From JBCCMQ01 sp039026235 (GTDB lineage: Bacteria; Pseudomonadota; Alphaproteobacteria; Rhodobacterales; Rhodobacteraceae): a stretch of DNA of 64,000 nucleotides. Location of the stretch: assembly GCA_039026235.1 (NCBI GenBank), contig JBCCMQ010000005.1, positions 62,001 to 126,000 of the forward strand. The letters run 5' to 3'. The notes beneath the pieces were generated by a model, which was not told where the DNA came from, did not search any database, and saw only the letters and a list, made by a program, of their open reading frames with translations. Of this stretch, positions 51,774-60,116 are shown piece after piece. Each line of letters begins with the position of its first letter. Positions within the stretch are counted from its first letter, which is position 1. A program made the translations under genes and the position numbers.

Positions 51774-53078
51774 TTATCGGTAGCCTGCGGCTTCCATTGC
51801 GTCATTGGCCAGCGCTTGCGCCTTTGCCAAAGCTTCTTCGACCGTTTGCTGACCTGCATAGGCCGCCGAGAATTCCTGGCTCACTTCGGTGGCGATACCT
51901 GCGAACTCGGGGATGGCCGCAAACTGGATGCCCACATACGGGCTTGGTTCGACTGTCGAGTTGAGCGGGTCAGCCGACAGGATCGAATCCAGCGTCATCT
52001 TGGCGAACGGCACTTCCTGGTAGTTGGGGTTCTCATAAAGAGAGGTCCGTGCGCCCGGAGGAACATTGGCCCAACCTTCGTTTTCGGCCACCAGCTCGAT
52101 ATAGTCCTTAGACGTCGCCCATTCGATGAACTCAAGTGCAGCGTCCTGCTTTTGCGTGCCCGCAGGGATCGCGAGCGCCCAAGCCCAAAGCCAGTTGGAT
52201 CGCTTGCCCAACCCATTGTCCGGAGCCAAGGCAAACCCGACGCTGTCGGCAACGGTGGAATCGTTCGGATTGGTCACGAATGAAGCCGCGACCGTTGCAT
52301 CGATCCACATGCCGCACTTGCCCTGCTGGAACAACGACAGGTTCTCGTTAAAGCCGTTGGTGGCATAGCCCGGAGGGCCTGACTCGCTCATCATACCGAC
52401 AAAGAAATTCAGCGTGTCCGCCCAAGGCTGGGTATCGAACTGCGCATTCCATTCCAGGTCAAACCAGCGCGCCCCGAACGAGTTGGACATCGCGGTGATG
52501 AACGCACCGCCTTCACCCCAACCGGCCTTGCCCCGCAGGCAGATGCCGTTGATGTCGTTACCGCGGTCGGTCATGGCAGCTGCGGCTTCGCGGATGAATT
52601 CCCATGTCGGTGCATCCGGCATGTCCAGCCCAGCATTTTCCATGAGATCAGTCCGATACATGATCATCGAACTTTCGCCGTAGAATGGCGCCGCGTAGAG
52701 CGTCCCATCATGGCTCAGACCGCCGGCCATGGCCGGAAGCAGGTCATCGACGTCATAGTCTTCGGACAGATTGTCCAGCGCAACCAGCCAGCCATTGGCG
52801 CCCCAGATCGGCGTCTCATACATGCCGATGGTCATGATATCGAACGCACCGCCCTTGGTGCTGATATCGGTGGTTACGCGCTGGCGTAGAACATTTTCTT
52901 CCAGCGTAACCCATTCGACCTCGTGGCCGGTCTTTTCTGTGAAGTCATCGGTCAGACCCTGCATGCGGATCATGTCGCCGTTGTTCACAGTTGCAATCGT
53001 GATGGTGTCGGCAAATGCGCCGCCGGCCAGAATAACAGCCATAGCGGTCGCGGCACCGAGTGATGCCTTGCAGTACAT
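51774..53078 (-). CDS. smoE: Polyol ABC transporter substrate-binding protein
   Basis: A 434-residue periplasmic binding protein of the sugar type. Signal peptide to about residue 23 (GGAFA-DTI). The mature part has TITIATVNNGDMIRMQGLTDDFTEKTG, typical of cluster B sugar-binding proteins, and a hinge segment GKCGMWIDATVAASFV. AAGGGAGGAG just before the ATG is a very strong ribosome-binding site. It is the first gene of the polyol operon, downstream of the LacI gene and its operator. Confidence 0.93.
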   Translation of the reverse strand: MYCKASLGAATAMAVILAGGAFADTITIATVNNGDMIRMQGLTDDFTEKTGHEVEWVTLEENVLRQRVTTDISTKGGAFDIMTIGMYETPIWGANGWLVALDNLSEDYDVDDLLPAMAGGLSHDGTLYAAPFYGESSMIMYRTDLMENAGLDMPDAPTWEFIREAAAAMTDRGNDINGICLRGKAGWGEGGAFITAMSNSFGARWFDLEWNAQFDTQPWADTLNFFVGMMSESGPPGYATNGFNENLSLFQQGKCGMWIDATVAASFVTNPNDSTVADSVGFALAPDNGLGKRSNWLWAWALAIPAGTQKQDAALEFIEWATSKDYIELVAENEGWANVPPGARTSLYENPNYQEVPFAKMTLDSILSADPLNSTVEPSPYVGIQFAAIPEFAGIATEVSQEFSAAYAGQQTVEEALAKAQALANDAMEAAGYR

Positions 53079-53112
53079 CCTTCTCCTCCCTTTGTTCTGG
53101 ATGCTATCCGAA

Positions 53113-53141
53113 GGCTAAGTTGAAAAGCGTCATCAAGTCAA
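53113..53141 (-). promoter_or_regulatory. Candidate promoter of the polyol operon
   Basis: On the minus strand TTGACT (53136-53141) is followed after 17 bases by TTAGCC (53113-53118). The -35 box is a good match and the -10 box poor. The -35 box begins three bases from the edge of the 24-bp palindrome at 53145-53168, so a bound regulator would touch RNA polymerase. The start codon is 34 bases further on. Confidence 0.5.
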
Positions 53142-53144
53142 CGA

Positions 53145-53168
53145 AATTTTTTACGCGCGTAAAAAATT
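53145..53168. promoter_or_regulatory. Palindromic LacI-family operator in front of the polyol operon
   Basis: A perfect 24-bp palindrome whose inner 20 bases are TTTTTTACGCGCGTAAAAAA. It has a central CG step as LacI-family operators do, and lies between the 3' end of the LacI gene and the binding-protein gene. A degenerate copy of the same pattern is upstream of the LacI gene itself. The regulator encoded at 53184-54215 is the obvious ligand. Confidence 0.8.
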
Positions 53169-53183
53169 GAGATCATCCAAGTG

Positions 53184-54215
53184 TTAGGCAGACGCGCGCA
53201 TGACGAGTTGACCAGCGAACAGCGTCGTCAGCCGGTCACTGTTTCGACCACCCGATTCGATGACGGCGAATAGGGCCTCGAAGCTGCGTTCCGTTATTGC
53301 TTCGTAGTCTTGGGACACCGTTGTCAGCGGCGGGCACGTAAACCTTGAGAACGGATGATCGTCATGGCCCGCGACGCGCAGGGCAAAGCCGTTGCCGAGA
53401 CCAACCCGCAATCCGCAAGCATAGGCGGCGCCGAGAACGCCAATCGCAAGGCGGTCATTGCTGCAAAGGATCGTGTTTGACTTGAAGGCTTTTCCGTTGA
53501 TGGCGCTTGCGCCCTCGGTCAGACCAATGTTTTCAAAGTCCCAGCCTTCGCCCTTGGCACGCACGATATCCGGTTCATGCCCAAGCTGTTCCATGCTCTG
53601 GATGTACGCAAGTCGCCTGCGGTTTGCGTTCGGGTTCGCCGGTGTCTCCATCTCGAAAAACGATGGCGGCTCGCCGGTGCGGCAGAGATATTCAACGATC
53701 AGTGCAACGCTTTGATCATTGTCAGAGCCAACAAATGCCTCGCCGATATCCTCAAGGAAGCTGTCGAACAGAACCGTTGGAACGTCGGCACAGAATTGTT
53801 CGACCGCTTTCAGGTCGGATGCCCGGCCAAGCGGCGCCAGCAGCACGCCGGCGGGCTTGAGCGCGCGCAGCCCATCGAGAATGTCACATTCGTGAGCAGT
53901 GTCGCCGTGAGAGCTGAAAAGGATGGGTGTAAAGCCCGCCTCGATGCATCGCCATTCCAGGTTTCGGGCGATTTCCGCAAAGAAGGGATCGGCAAGGTAA
54001 GGCACCACGATACCGATGTTCTTGGTCAGACGGCGATTCTGGTTCATCGCGAAGATATTTGGGCGATAATCGTAGTCTTCCAGCGCCGCTTCGATGCGCT
54101 TGCGCGTTGAGGCCTTCACACTGTCCGGGTCATTAAAGTACTTGGATACCGTCGGCCGGGAAATCCCGCTGACCGCAGCGAATTCTTCCATATTGCGTAT
54201 TTTACGTCCGTCCAT
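53184..54215 (-). CDS. LacI-family transcriptional regulator of the polyol operon
   Basis: A 343-residue LacI/GalR-type regulator. The helix-turn-helix is at about 8-30 (MEEFAAVSGISRPTVSKYFN), followed by the hinge segment RKRIEAALEDYDYRPN and the periplasmic-binding-like effector domain (NIGIVVPYLADPFFAEIARNLE). The ATG at 54215, after AAAGGTG, puts the HTH near the N-terminus as usual; the longer frame from 54281 is unlikely. It is co-directional with and directly upstream of the polyol operon, so it probably responds to sorbitol, mannitol or a derivative. Confidence 0.9.
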   Translation of the reverse strand: MDGRKIRNMEEFAAVSGISRPTVSKYFNDPDSVKASTRKRIEAALEDYDYRPNIFAMNQNRRLTKNIGIVVPYLADPFFAEIARNLEWRCIEAGFTPILFSSHGDTAHECDILDGLRALKPAGVLLAPLGRASDLKAVEQFCADVPTVLFDSFLEDIGEAFVGSDNDQSVALIVEYLCRTGEPPSFFEMETPANPNANRRRLAYIQSMEQLGHEPDIVRAKGEGWDFENIGLTEGASAINGKAFKSNTILCSNDRLAIGVLGAAYACGLRVGLGNGFALRVAGHDDHPFSRFTCPPLTTVSQDYEAITERSFEALFAVIESGGRNSDRLTTLFAGQLVMRASA

Positions 54216-54567
54216 CGGCACACCTTTAGCGCGACGATCGCTTTGCAGACCCGCCTTTTGGGCTGACAGCCACAAGCGCATTGGTTCGCATTAAGTTGAC
54301 GCGCGAAAACTTACGAAAAGATAAGTGCGACCAATCCGATAGGTCAAGAACAGGTTCCGAGTGCACAAAAGCTGTGGCGTGCAACCTTTCTTTAGCCGAT
54401 TTTGAAACGCCCAATTGATCGCCGGCCACGCTGTCCAAAAACGCCAGGCCATTGCCTTAGGCCGTGGACCCTCGACCGCGCAGGACCGGCGGCTAGCTAT
54501 AGATATCGAGAGCCGCTCGGTGAAGTCTTTTATCCGGGCCAATTAGAGCGGGTTTTCCAGTTGCTCC
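54216..54567. other. Intergenic region upstream of the polyol-operon LacI gene
   Basis: A 352-base gap between the LacI gene and the 3' end of the TIM-barrel gene, both on the minus strand. I see no credible coding region. It contains an imperfect copy of the LacI operator (54293-54312) and presumably the LacI promoter. No clear intrinsic terminator for the TIM-barrel transcript was found. Confidence 0.55.
54293..54312. promoter_or_regulatory. Imperfect LacI operator, possible autoregulation site
   Basis: AAGTT-GA-CGCGCG-AA-AACTT is an inverted repeat with outer arms AAGTT/AACTT and the same CGCGCG centre as the perfect palindrome at 53145-53168. It lies 78 bases upstream of the LacI start codon, suitable for autoregulation. 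Confidence 0.5.
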
Positions 54568-55431
54568 CTATCCGAAGACAGCTTTGAAATACCCAATGCA
54601 CTGGCGGAAACCTTCCTCAAAGTCCCCGTTGCCCGGGTGATAGACGCTTTCAAACGACACCACGCCGGCATATCCATCGGACTTCAAGGCCGATGCTATC
54701 GGGGCGAATTGATCGGCAAGCTGGCCTTCACCCATACGACGCACCTCAAGCGTTGCGCGCGGCGTGTCGACCAATACATCCTTGATGTGAACATGCCCAA
54801 GATAGACGTCTTTCGTCTCGTCGTATCCGTCTGGCCAAGCCCTTTCATGGCACCAGCAATTGTTGGCCGGGTCCCAAAGGATCTTGAGCGCATCTTTGGC
54901 ATCAAGATCATCGATCAATTTTCGCGCTGTGTAGTTCGAGTTGACCATCGTGCCGTTGCCGGTTTCGACAACCAGCGTCACACCCTCAGATTTGGCCAAT
55001 TCCACCGCCGGAGCGATTAAAGGGGCTACGGTTTCCCAGGCCCCTTTCGCAACATTCCACCTTTCGGCGCCATTTCGCCCCCAAAGGATCTGCTCTTTCT
55101 TCGGCGTCATGATGCGAACCAGAGGAGAGCCCACAACATGCGCCATGTCGATCACGCGCTTCAGGGCGTCCATGTGACTGGTATGCAGGGGATCTCCGGG
55201 ACGGTTTGCTGTCGTCATACCGGCGAAAACATGGCGTGACAGGCAGGACACCGGCTTTCCGCGATCGCGCAGCAGGTTGTCGATTTCCTTAACCTCTGCA
55301 TCGGAAAGGTCGCCGACTTCGGTATCGCCGACGAACTGAAGTTCCGCATACTTTAGATCAAATTCGTCCATGACATCGACGGCATGGGCCAGATCGCGGC
55401 TGATGCCGTCGCAGATAACACCTAGTTTCAT
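54568..55431 (-). CDS. Sugar phosphate isomerase/epimerase-like TIM-barrel protein
   Basis: A 287-residue member of the xylose-isomerase-like TIM-barrel (AP endonuclease 2) family. Metal-site segments are VVETGNGTMVNSN (the first Glu), LKILWDPANNCW, GHVHIKDV and VVSFESVYHPG (the last Glu). Such proteins isomerise or epimerise keto sugars, oxo-acids or inosose derivatives; MocC and OtnI belong to the same fold. It starts 10 bases after the stop of a beta-hydroxyacid dehydrogenase, so the two are a pair. The substrate is not evident. Confidence 0.8.
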   Translation of the reverse strand: MKLGVICDGISRDLAHAVDVMDEFDLKYAELQFVGDTEVGDLSDAEVKEIDNLLRDRGKPVSCLSRHVFAGMTTANRPGDPLHTSHMDALKRVIDMAHVVGSPLVRIMTPKKEQILWGRNGAERWNVAKGAWETVAPLIAPAVELAKSEGVTLVVETGNGTMVNSNYTARKLIDDLDAKDALKILWDPANNCWCHERAWPDGYDETKDVYLGHVHIKDVLVDTPRATLEVRRMGEGQLADQFAPIASALKSDGYAGVVSFESVYHPGNGDFEEGFRQCIGYFKAVFG

Positions 55432-55441
55432 CGCGCTGACC

Positions 55442-56332
55442 TCACCGATGCAGTTCTGCGCCGACGATCTCTTCGATCACGCGGGTGCAGATCCAGTTGT
55501 CGCCGTCCGGGTATTTGGTTCGCCCGGCATGAAAGATCTGCATGGCGCTTGAAGCCATATGCATGGGCACCCCCAATTTCTCGGCCAAATCAAGGGATAT
55601 GGTCAGATCCTTGTGCATCGTGTTGATGTGGCTTCCGGTCTTCTCAAATCGGCGGTCGATGATGTTCTCAAGTGCGGTGTTGGTGCATCCGCAGCCAGCG
55701 CCGGATGCGGAAAACACCCGGTAAAGGACGTCACCGCTGACACCGGCTTTGGCCGCAAGGACAGATGCCTCAAAAGTTGCCGAGAAGATTGAACCAATCA
55801 GGGTTTGAAGACAGGACTTGACCGTCTGACCCATGCCAGCGATCTCGCCCACCCGGTGGATTGTCCCGGACACGGCTTCCATCACAGGTTTGGCAGTGTC
55901 CAAAACATCTGGGGCTCCCGCAGCCATCATTGTGAGAGTGCCCGACTGGGCGCCGGGAAATCCGCCCGATACCGGACTGTCGATCAGAAACCGTCTGCTG
56001 CCTGCCAGTGCAGCTCCGATTTCTTTGGCCTCATGCGGCTTGATCGTCGCGGTCAGCAGGATAACGCCACCTTCGGGCATGTGGGACACGAGCCCATCAT
56101 CGCCCATGATCACCGCCTTTGCCTGATCACCATTCATCACCATGACAAAGACCGCATCAGCGTTGGCCCCGACCTCTGCCACATTGGCTGCGGTCTTTCC
56201 GCCCATTTCCGTAAAGGCCGCCATGCGGGCCTCGCTCAGATCGAAACCAGTCGTTTCGAATCCGTTTTCGATAAGGTTCTTTGCAAGACCGGAGCCCATG
56301 TCTCCCAGCCCAATTACACCTGCGCGTTTCAT
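55442..56332 (-). CDS. NAD(P)-dependent beta-hydroxyacid dehydrogenase
   Basis: A 296-residue member of the 3-hydroxyisobutyrate/tartronate-semialdehyde/L-threonate dehydrogenase family. The Rossmann motif is GLGDMGSG (8-15), the substrate loop is DSPVSGGFPGAQSGTL, and the catalytic Lys lies in GMGQTVKSC. C-terminal KDLTISLDLAEKLGVPMH is typical. It resembles the L-threonate dehydrogenase branch, which works with TIM-barrel isomerases like the gene downstream, but the kinase and aldolase of that pathway are not here. Confidence 0.82.
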   Translation of the reverse strand: MKRAGVIGLGDMGSGLAKNLIENGFETTGFDLSEARMAAFTEMGGKTAANVAEVGANADAVFVMVMNGDQAKAVIMGDDGLVSHMPEGGVILLTATIKPHEAKEIGAALAGSRRFLIDSPVSGGFPGAQSGTLTMMAAGAPDVLDTAKPVMEAVSGTIHRVGEIAGMGQTVKSCLQTLIGSIFSATFEASVLAAKAGVSGDVLYRVFSASGAGCGCTNTALENIIDRRFEKTGSHINTMHKDLTISLDLAEKLGVPMHMASSAMQIFHAGRTKYPDGDNWICTRVIEEIVGAELHR

Positions 56333-56576
56333 TATGTTTCCAGACTTTTGCTGCCGAAAGCAGCGCTTTTGACTTTTCGGAGCCGGTGGCTCCGGGTGAA
56401 AGGGGTTTCATACGCCGACCTGGCGCGGGGCGCGTCCGGAAGACACCCCTTGCCCGCAGCCTCATTCCTGAACGAGGCCCGAAATTCAGAGCACAGGCAC
56501 AGGAAAGATGCAATTCCAGAGCGCCGCCGGAAGCCGGGCACGGCGCCGCTAAGGTGCGACCGCCGACGGGTCGCGC
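56333..56576. other. Intergenic region between LacI regulator 2 and the hydroxyacid dehydrogenase
   Basis: A 244-base GC-rich gap on the minus-strand transcripts. It contains small hairpins: GCTGC/GCAGC at 56350-56364, GGAGCC/GGCTCC at about 56379-56393, and a 9-bp imperfect stem at 56553-56577 next to the LacI stop. None has a T tract in the transcribed direction. No gene is seen. Confidence 0.4.
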
Positions 56577-57611
56577 CTAAAGGTTCTCGGGGGTGAACAG
56601 CCTAAAGGCGACGTGCCCTGGCGGGCTGGCAGCGCGCCCTTGGCGCAGGGCGGCAGCCATCGCCCGGGTAGCGACCACCGCTATTTCCTTGACTGGAGTC
56701 TCAAGCACAAAATCTACGGTTCCGTCCTGTAAGCCGAGCGCGGTTTCTGGCCCAAGCTCATGGCAAACGTAGACAATTTCATGGGTGCGGCCCGACTCTT
56801 CAAGCGCGCGGACGACGCCGGATGTTCCACCGCCCGCGTGGTAGATACCCTTCAGGTCGCGCGCCCCGGCAATCAGTTCCGATGCCGCTTCGTAAGCCAC
56901 TTCACGATCGTCGAGATAGACCACGGAATCGCGCACCGTCACCGACGGGGCGATTTCGCGCATGTAGCCTCGAAAGCCAGCCTCCAGCGCCTCGTGACCC
57001 AAGTAACGGTGTGACCCGATCAAAAGCCCGACGTTGGCGTTTTTAGGAACAAGCCGGGCCATTGCCCAGCCCGCCGTACGCCCGGCCTTGCGCCCATCAA
57101 TGCCGATGTATCCTTCTGCGCCGACGGATGAGATTGGGCTGAGAAGTGAGAAGACCGGAATACCTTCGGAAAATCCGGTAATGGCATCGGTTACCTTAGG
57201 ATGCTCGATGGCAACAACGCCAAGGGCATCAACCTTGGGACCGACGCGGCGTATCTCTTGTGCCAGGTCATCGGGCGAAAGGCTGCCCACGAAAGAGATC
57301 TCTGCAGTTGCCCGGACATCGGTAAGGGAGGCGGCGGATGCCGAAAGCTCTTCGGCGAGGCGCCTATAGAACCGCTTGTTTTCCTTTTGCAGAATGAAGC
57401 CAAGTTTTCGGACCGGCGCCAGGGCCGCCAGCCTTTGCCGCATCAAGCGTTGGGCATGGAAACCGAGGTCTTCCGCCGCCGACATCACGCGGGCTGCGGT
57501 TTCAGGTGTCACAGGCGCCCGCCCGTTGATGACCCGGTCGACTGTCGCCACACCCACACCCGCAGCGTGGGCAATATCCTTCAGTGTTACGCGATCTTGG
57601 TTTCGTGCCAT
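56577..57611 (-). CDS. LacI-family transcriptional regulator 2
   Basis: A 344-residue LacI regulator. The N-terminus is classical: VTLKDIAHAAGVGVATVDRVINGRAPV (HTH at about 8-30) and a C-terminal sugar-binding domain with a LGFILQKENKRFY start, of the RbsB/DUF-type seen in inositol regulators. ATG at 57611 is chosen because it places the HTH at the N-terminus; the 46 extra residues of the longer frame are read from the divergent promoter. It is divergent from the mocD-like gene, with two matching operators between. Confidence 0.9.
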   Translation of the reverse strand: MARNQDRVTLKDIAHAAGVGVATVDRVINGRAPVTPETAARVMSAAEDLGFHAQRLMRQRLAALAPVRKLGFILQKENKRFYRRLAEELSASAASLTDVRATAEISFVGSLSPDDLAQEIRRVGPKVDALGVVAIEHPKVTDAITGFSEGIPVFSLLSPISSVGAEGYIGIDGRKAGRTAGWAMARLVPKNANVGLLIGSHRYLGHEALEAGFRGYMREIAPSVTVRDSVVYLDDREVAYEAASELIAGARDLKGIYHAGGGTSGVVRALEESGRTHEIVYVCHELGPETALGLQDGTVDFVLETPVKEIAVVATRAMAAALRQGRAASPPGHVAFRLFTPENL

Positions 57612-57613
57612 TC

Positions 57614-57628
57614 TGATAGATCCTATCA
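57614..57628. promoter_or_regulatory. LacI operator site 1 (TGATAG-N3-CTATCA)
   Basis: TGATAG, three bases, CTATCA: a perfect 6-bp inverted repeat, three bases upstream of the ATG of the LacI gene. A second identical-arm site lies downstream, centre-to-centre 42 bp, close to four helical turns, so both could be bound on the same DNA face. Binding here would also repress the LacI gene itself. Confidence 0.78.
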
Positions 57629-57655
57629 CGTAGTAATAACTTCTTTTGAAAGAAT

Positions 57656-57670
57656 TGATAGAAACTATCA
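57656..57670. promoter_or_regulatory. LacI operator site 2 (TGATAG-N3-CTATCA)
   Basis: Second perfect TGATAG/CTATCA inverted repeat with a 3-base spacer (AAA), 66 bases before the proposed ATG of the mocD-like gene. The site would fall inside the coding region if the gene began at TTG 57646, which argues for the later start. Recognition by the adjacent LacI regulator is inferred from location and symmetry. Confidence 0.78.
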
Positions 57671-57735
57671 GCCAAGGATTGACCGAAGGCCCAAAAGTGT
57701 CGGTATCTGATATCAACCAAGCGACGAGGGTTCCG

Positions 57736-58806
57736 ATGCCGCAGGACATGACGCCAAAGGACTACAGTCTTACCGGTACACTTTCCGAAAGCCGATTTAA
57801 GTTTTCTGACTGGTACTCTTCGCCGGTGCCGCGCAGACGGCTGAAAGAACTCATGAAGCGCTCTGACGGGGCGGCACTGAAGAATTACGCCCTGTGGCTT
57901 GCTGGTGTGTTCGGCTTCGGAACGCTGCTGATTGCTGTTTGGGGAACAGGGTGGGCAGTGCCCGTGGCACTTGTTTACGGCTTATTCTACGGGTCGGGTG
58001 CCGACAGCCGTTGGCACGAAACGGGCCACGGCACCGTGTTCAAGACCCGGTGGCTTAACGAAGTATTTTATCAGCTGGCGTCGTTCATGTCGCTGCGTAA
58101 CCCCTATCTCTGGCGGTGGAGCCACACGCGCCACCACTCTGAAACGCTTGTCGTCGGACGCGATCCGGAGATTGCGTTTCCGCGACCGCCAAGTATCGCC
58201 GAATGGGTGCTAAACCTGATCTATGTGCCGGCTCTTACCAAGGAACTGGGAAAGATGGTCCGGCTGAGTTTCGGGCGCCTGACCGACGCCGAGAAATCCT
58301 TTCTGGTCGAAGCCGATCGCGCGAATGCCTTCCGCGCCAGCCGCATTCAACTGGCCATACTTGCCCTGGTCGTTGGACTGTCGCTCGCACTTCAGAGCTT
58401 TTTGCCAATCATGTTGGTCGGGCTGCCCACGTTCTACGGATCATGGCTGCACCATATCCTTGCGACCACCCAGCATGCGGGTTTGGCCGAGGACATTCCG
58501 GATCACAGGCTCAATTCGCGCACGGTTTACCTGAACCCGTTCTTTTCCTTCATCTATTCGAACATGAACTTTCATGTTGAACACCACATGTACACGATGG
58601 TGCCGTTTCACGCGCTTCCCAAACTGCATGAAGAGATCAAGGCTGATTGCCCACCTGCCTATCCGTCGCTTTGGGCGGCTTACAAGGAAATCGTGCCGGC
58701 CATCATTAAACAGCAGCACGACCCGAATTATTTTGTCCGCCGGCCGCTGCCTCCGACGGCAGCACCAAGCCCCGACTACCAGCGCCCAGCCATTGCCGCC
58801 GAATAG
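57736..58806 (+). CDS. mocD: MocD-like membrane di-iron oxygenase (fatty acid desaturase family)
   Basis: A 356-residue integral membrane enzyme with the three His boxes of the desaturase/hydroxylase family: H94-E-T-G-H98, H130-T-R-H-H134 and H280-V-E-H-H284, plus HHILATTQH. Membrane spans lie between them. The ATG at 57736 is preceded by GAGGG and clears operator site 2. Together with the Rieske ferredoxin gene 10 bases downstream it matches the MocD-MocE pair of rhizobial rhizopine catabolism, proposed to oxidise (demethylate) the substrate. No MocF-type reductase gene is seen. The real substrate here is unknown; a lipid desaturase is the alternative. Confidence 0.85.
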   Translation: MPQDMTPKDYSLTGTLSESRFKFSDWYSSPVPRRRLKELMKRSDGAALKNYALWLAGVFGFGTLLIAVWGTGWAVPVALVYGLFYGSGADSRWHETGHGTVFKTRWLNEVFYQLASFMSLRNPYLWRWSHTRHHSETLVVGRDPEIAFPRPPSIAEWVLNLIYVPALTKELGKMVRLSFGRLTDAEKSFLVEADRANAFRASRIQLAILALVVGLSLALQSFLPIMLVGLPTFYGSWLHHILATTQHAGLAEDIPDHRLNSRTVYLNPFFSFIYSNMNFHVEHHMYTMVPFHALPKLHEEIKADCPPAYPSLWAAYKEIVPAIIKQQHDPNYFVRRPLPPTAAPSPDYQRPAIAAE

Positions 58807-58816
58807 GACCTGCGCG

Positions 58817-59137
58817 ATGCCATATTGGGTGCGCGCCTGCGCGAAAGACGACATTGAGACCGAAGATCTGATCCGCTTCGATCACCAGGGTCGGACCTTT
58901 GCGGTCTATCGGGGGCCGGAAGACGATTTCTATTGCACCGACGGAATGTGCACGCATGAGGCCGTGCACCTCTCTGATGGGCTTGTCATGGATTACGTGA
59001 TCGAGTGTCCGGCGCACAATGGACAGTTCGATTACCGCAGCGGTCGGGCCCAACGCACACCGGCATGCGCGGATCTGAAGACCTATCAGGTCCGGTTGGA
59101 AGGCACTAATGTTCTGATCGACTTGGGTGACCATTGA
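58817..59137 (+). CDS. mocE: MocE-like Rieske [2Fe-2S] ferredoxin
   Basis: A 106-residue Rieske ferredoxin. The cluster ligands are C45-T-H47 and C64-P-A-H67. The start MPYWVRACAKDDI and the AVYRGPEDDFYCTDG segment fit the MocE group. It should feed electrons to the membrane oxygenase encoded just before it. It starts 10 bases after the mocD-like stop and its own stop overlaps the next ATG (TGATG), so the three genes are translationally linked. Confidence 0.9.
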   Translation: MPYWVRACAKDDIETEDLIRFDHQGRTFAVYRGPEDDFYCTDGMCTHEAVHLSDGLVMDYVIECPAHNGQFDYRSGRAQRTPACADLKTYQVRLEGTNVLIDLGDH

Positions 59138-59952
59138 TGCGGCGGGTGTACGATTGGGACGCGAAGTTCCAGCTGCGAAATCTGACCGCTTCGGACATTC
59201 TTGGGCTGAAGGGGCTGAGGCAACTGACGCAGACCACGGCGAATTCGTCGGAAGAGGCCGCAGCGGCGTCCGATGCGGGCATCGATCTGATTATGGGCAA
59301 CGCCCACAACACTGCCGCCGTACGTGAGGGCGCGCCAAATCTCTTCTTTACGGCTGCCCTTGGCCTGCCGGACTACCCCACAGAGGCAGATGTGCTGAAG
59401 GCGGCATTTGCTGCAATGAAGGCGGGAGCGGACTCTATTTACACGGCGCGGGGGCCGCACATAGTCGAACTGCTTTCAAGGGAAGAGATCCCGGTCATGT
59501 GCCATCTTGGCCTTGTGCCACGGAAATCCACCTGGCGTGGCGGGCTGCGCGCCATCGGCAAAACCGCGGAAGAGGCGGTGGCGCTTTGGAACGCCTTCAA
59601 ACGCATGGAAGATGCCGGCGCCTTTTCCGTCGAGGCGGAAGTGATCTGCGCGGACGTCATGCGCGAAATCAGTGCGCGAACAAAGCTTGTCACAAGTTCC
59701 CTGGGTTCAGGTCCTCACGCCGACATTGTCTATCTTTTTCAGAACGACATCTGTGGCGAACAGGAAAAGTCACCGCGCCACGCCCGCGCCTTTGGCAACC
59801 TTAGTGCCCTTTACGAGCAGGCACGCGTCGAAAGACGCGCTGCGCTTCGTGCATTCTCGGACGCAGTTCACGCGGGATCATATCCATCAAAGGGGGAAAC
59901 AGCCCGAATTGACCCGAATGAGCTTTCCAAGTTTCGTGACTTGATCGACTAA
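59137..59952 (+). CDS. PanB-like (ketopantoate hydroxymethyltransferase family) protein
   Basis: A 271-residue TIM-barrel protein resembling 3-methyl-2-oxobutanoate hydroxymethyltransferase (PanB): ASDAGIDLIMGNAHN, GADSIYTARG, IPVMCHLGLVPRKSTWRGG, and AGAFSVEAEVICADVMREIS line up with PanB segments. Some PanB metal-site acids seem replaced (for example GNAHN where PanB has VGDS), so the reaction probably differs from pantothenate synthesis. The ATG at 59137 overlaps the ferredoxin stop (TGATG). A one-carbon or aldol step on the product of the oxygenase is an attractive but unproven idea. Confidence 0.65.
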   Translation: MRRVYDWDAKFQLRNLTASDILGLKGLRQLTQTTANSSEEAAAASDAGIDLIMGNAHNTAAVREGAPNLFFTAALGLPDYPTEADVLKAAFAAMKAGADSIYTARGPHIVELLSREEIPVMCHLGLVPRKSTWRGGLRAIGKTAEEAVALWNAFKRMEDAGAFSVEAEVICADVMREISARTKLVTSSLGSGPHADIVYLFQNDICGEQEKSPRHARAFGNLSALYEQARVERRAALRAFSDAVHAGSYPSKGETARIDPNELSKFRDLID

Positions 59953-60116
59953 AAGCTGGTATCGTCGGACTTGTTTTCCGACATAGATCAACGATAACAA
60001 GTTGTTATGCTGAGTGATCGTTTCCGGTGACTGCGGCGCTGCGACTGGTAAGCCAGTGCGCCCTGATCGTCGGGTGTTCCGAATTCTCCGTTCAATCCCT
60101 CTTAAGGCCAAGGTCC

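Noticed and set aside
54568..56332. TIM-barrel and hydroxyacid dehydrogenase as a full L-threonate/erythronate pathway.
   Set aside because: The DUF1537-type kinase and the aldolase needed are absent, so only the enzyme families are assigned.
57646..57735. TTG at 57646 as the start of the mocD-like gene.
   Set aside because: It would put a LacI operator in codons 4-9, has no ribosome-binding site, and adds about 30 residues not expected for the family; ATG 57736 has GAGGG in place.
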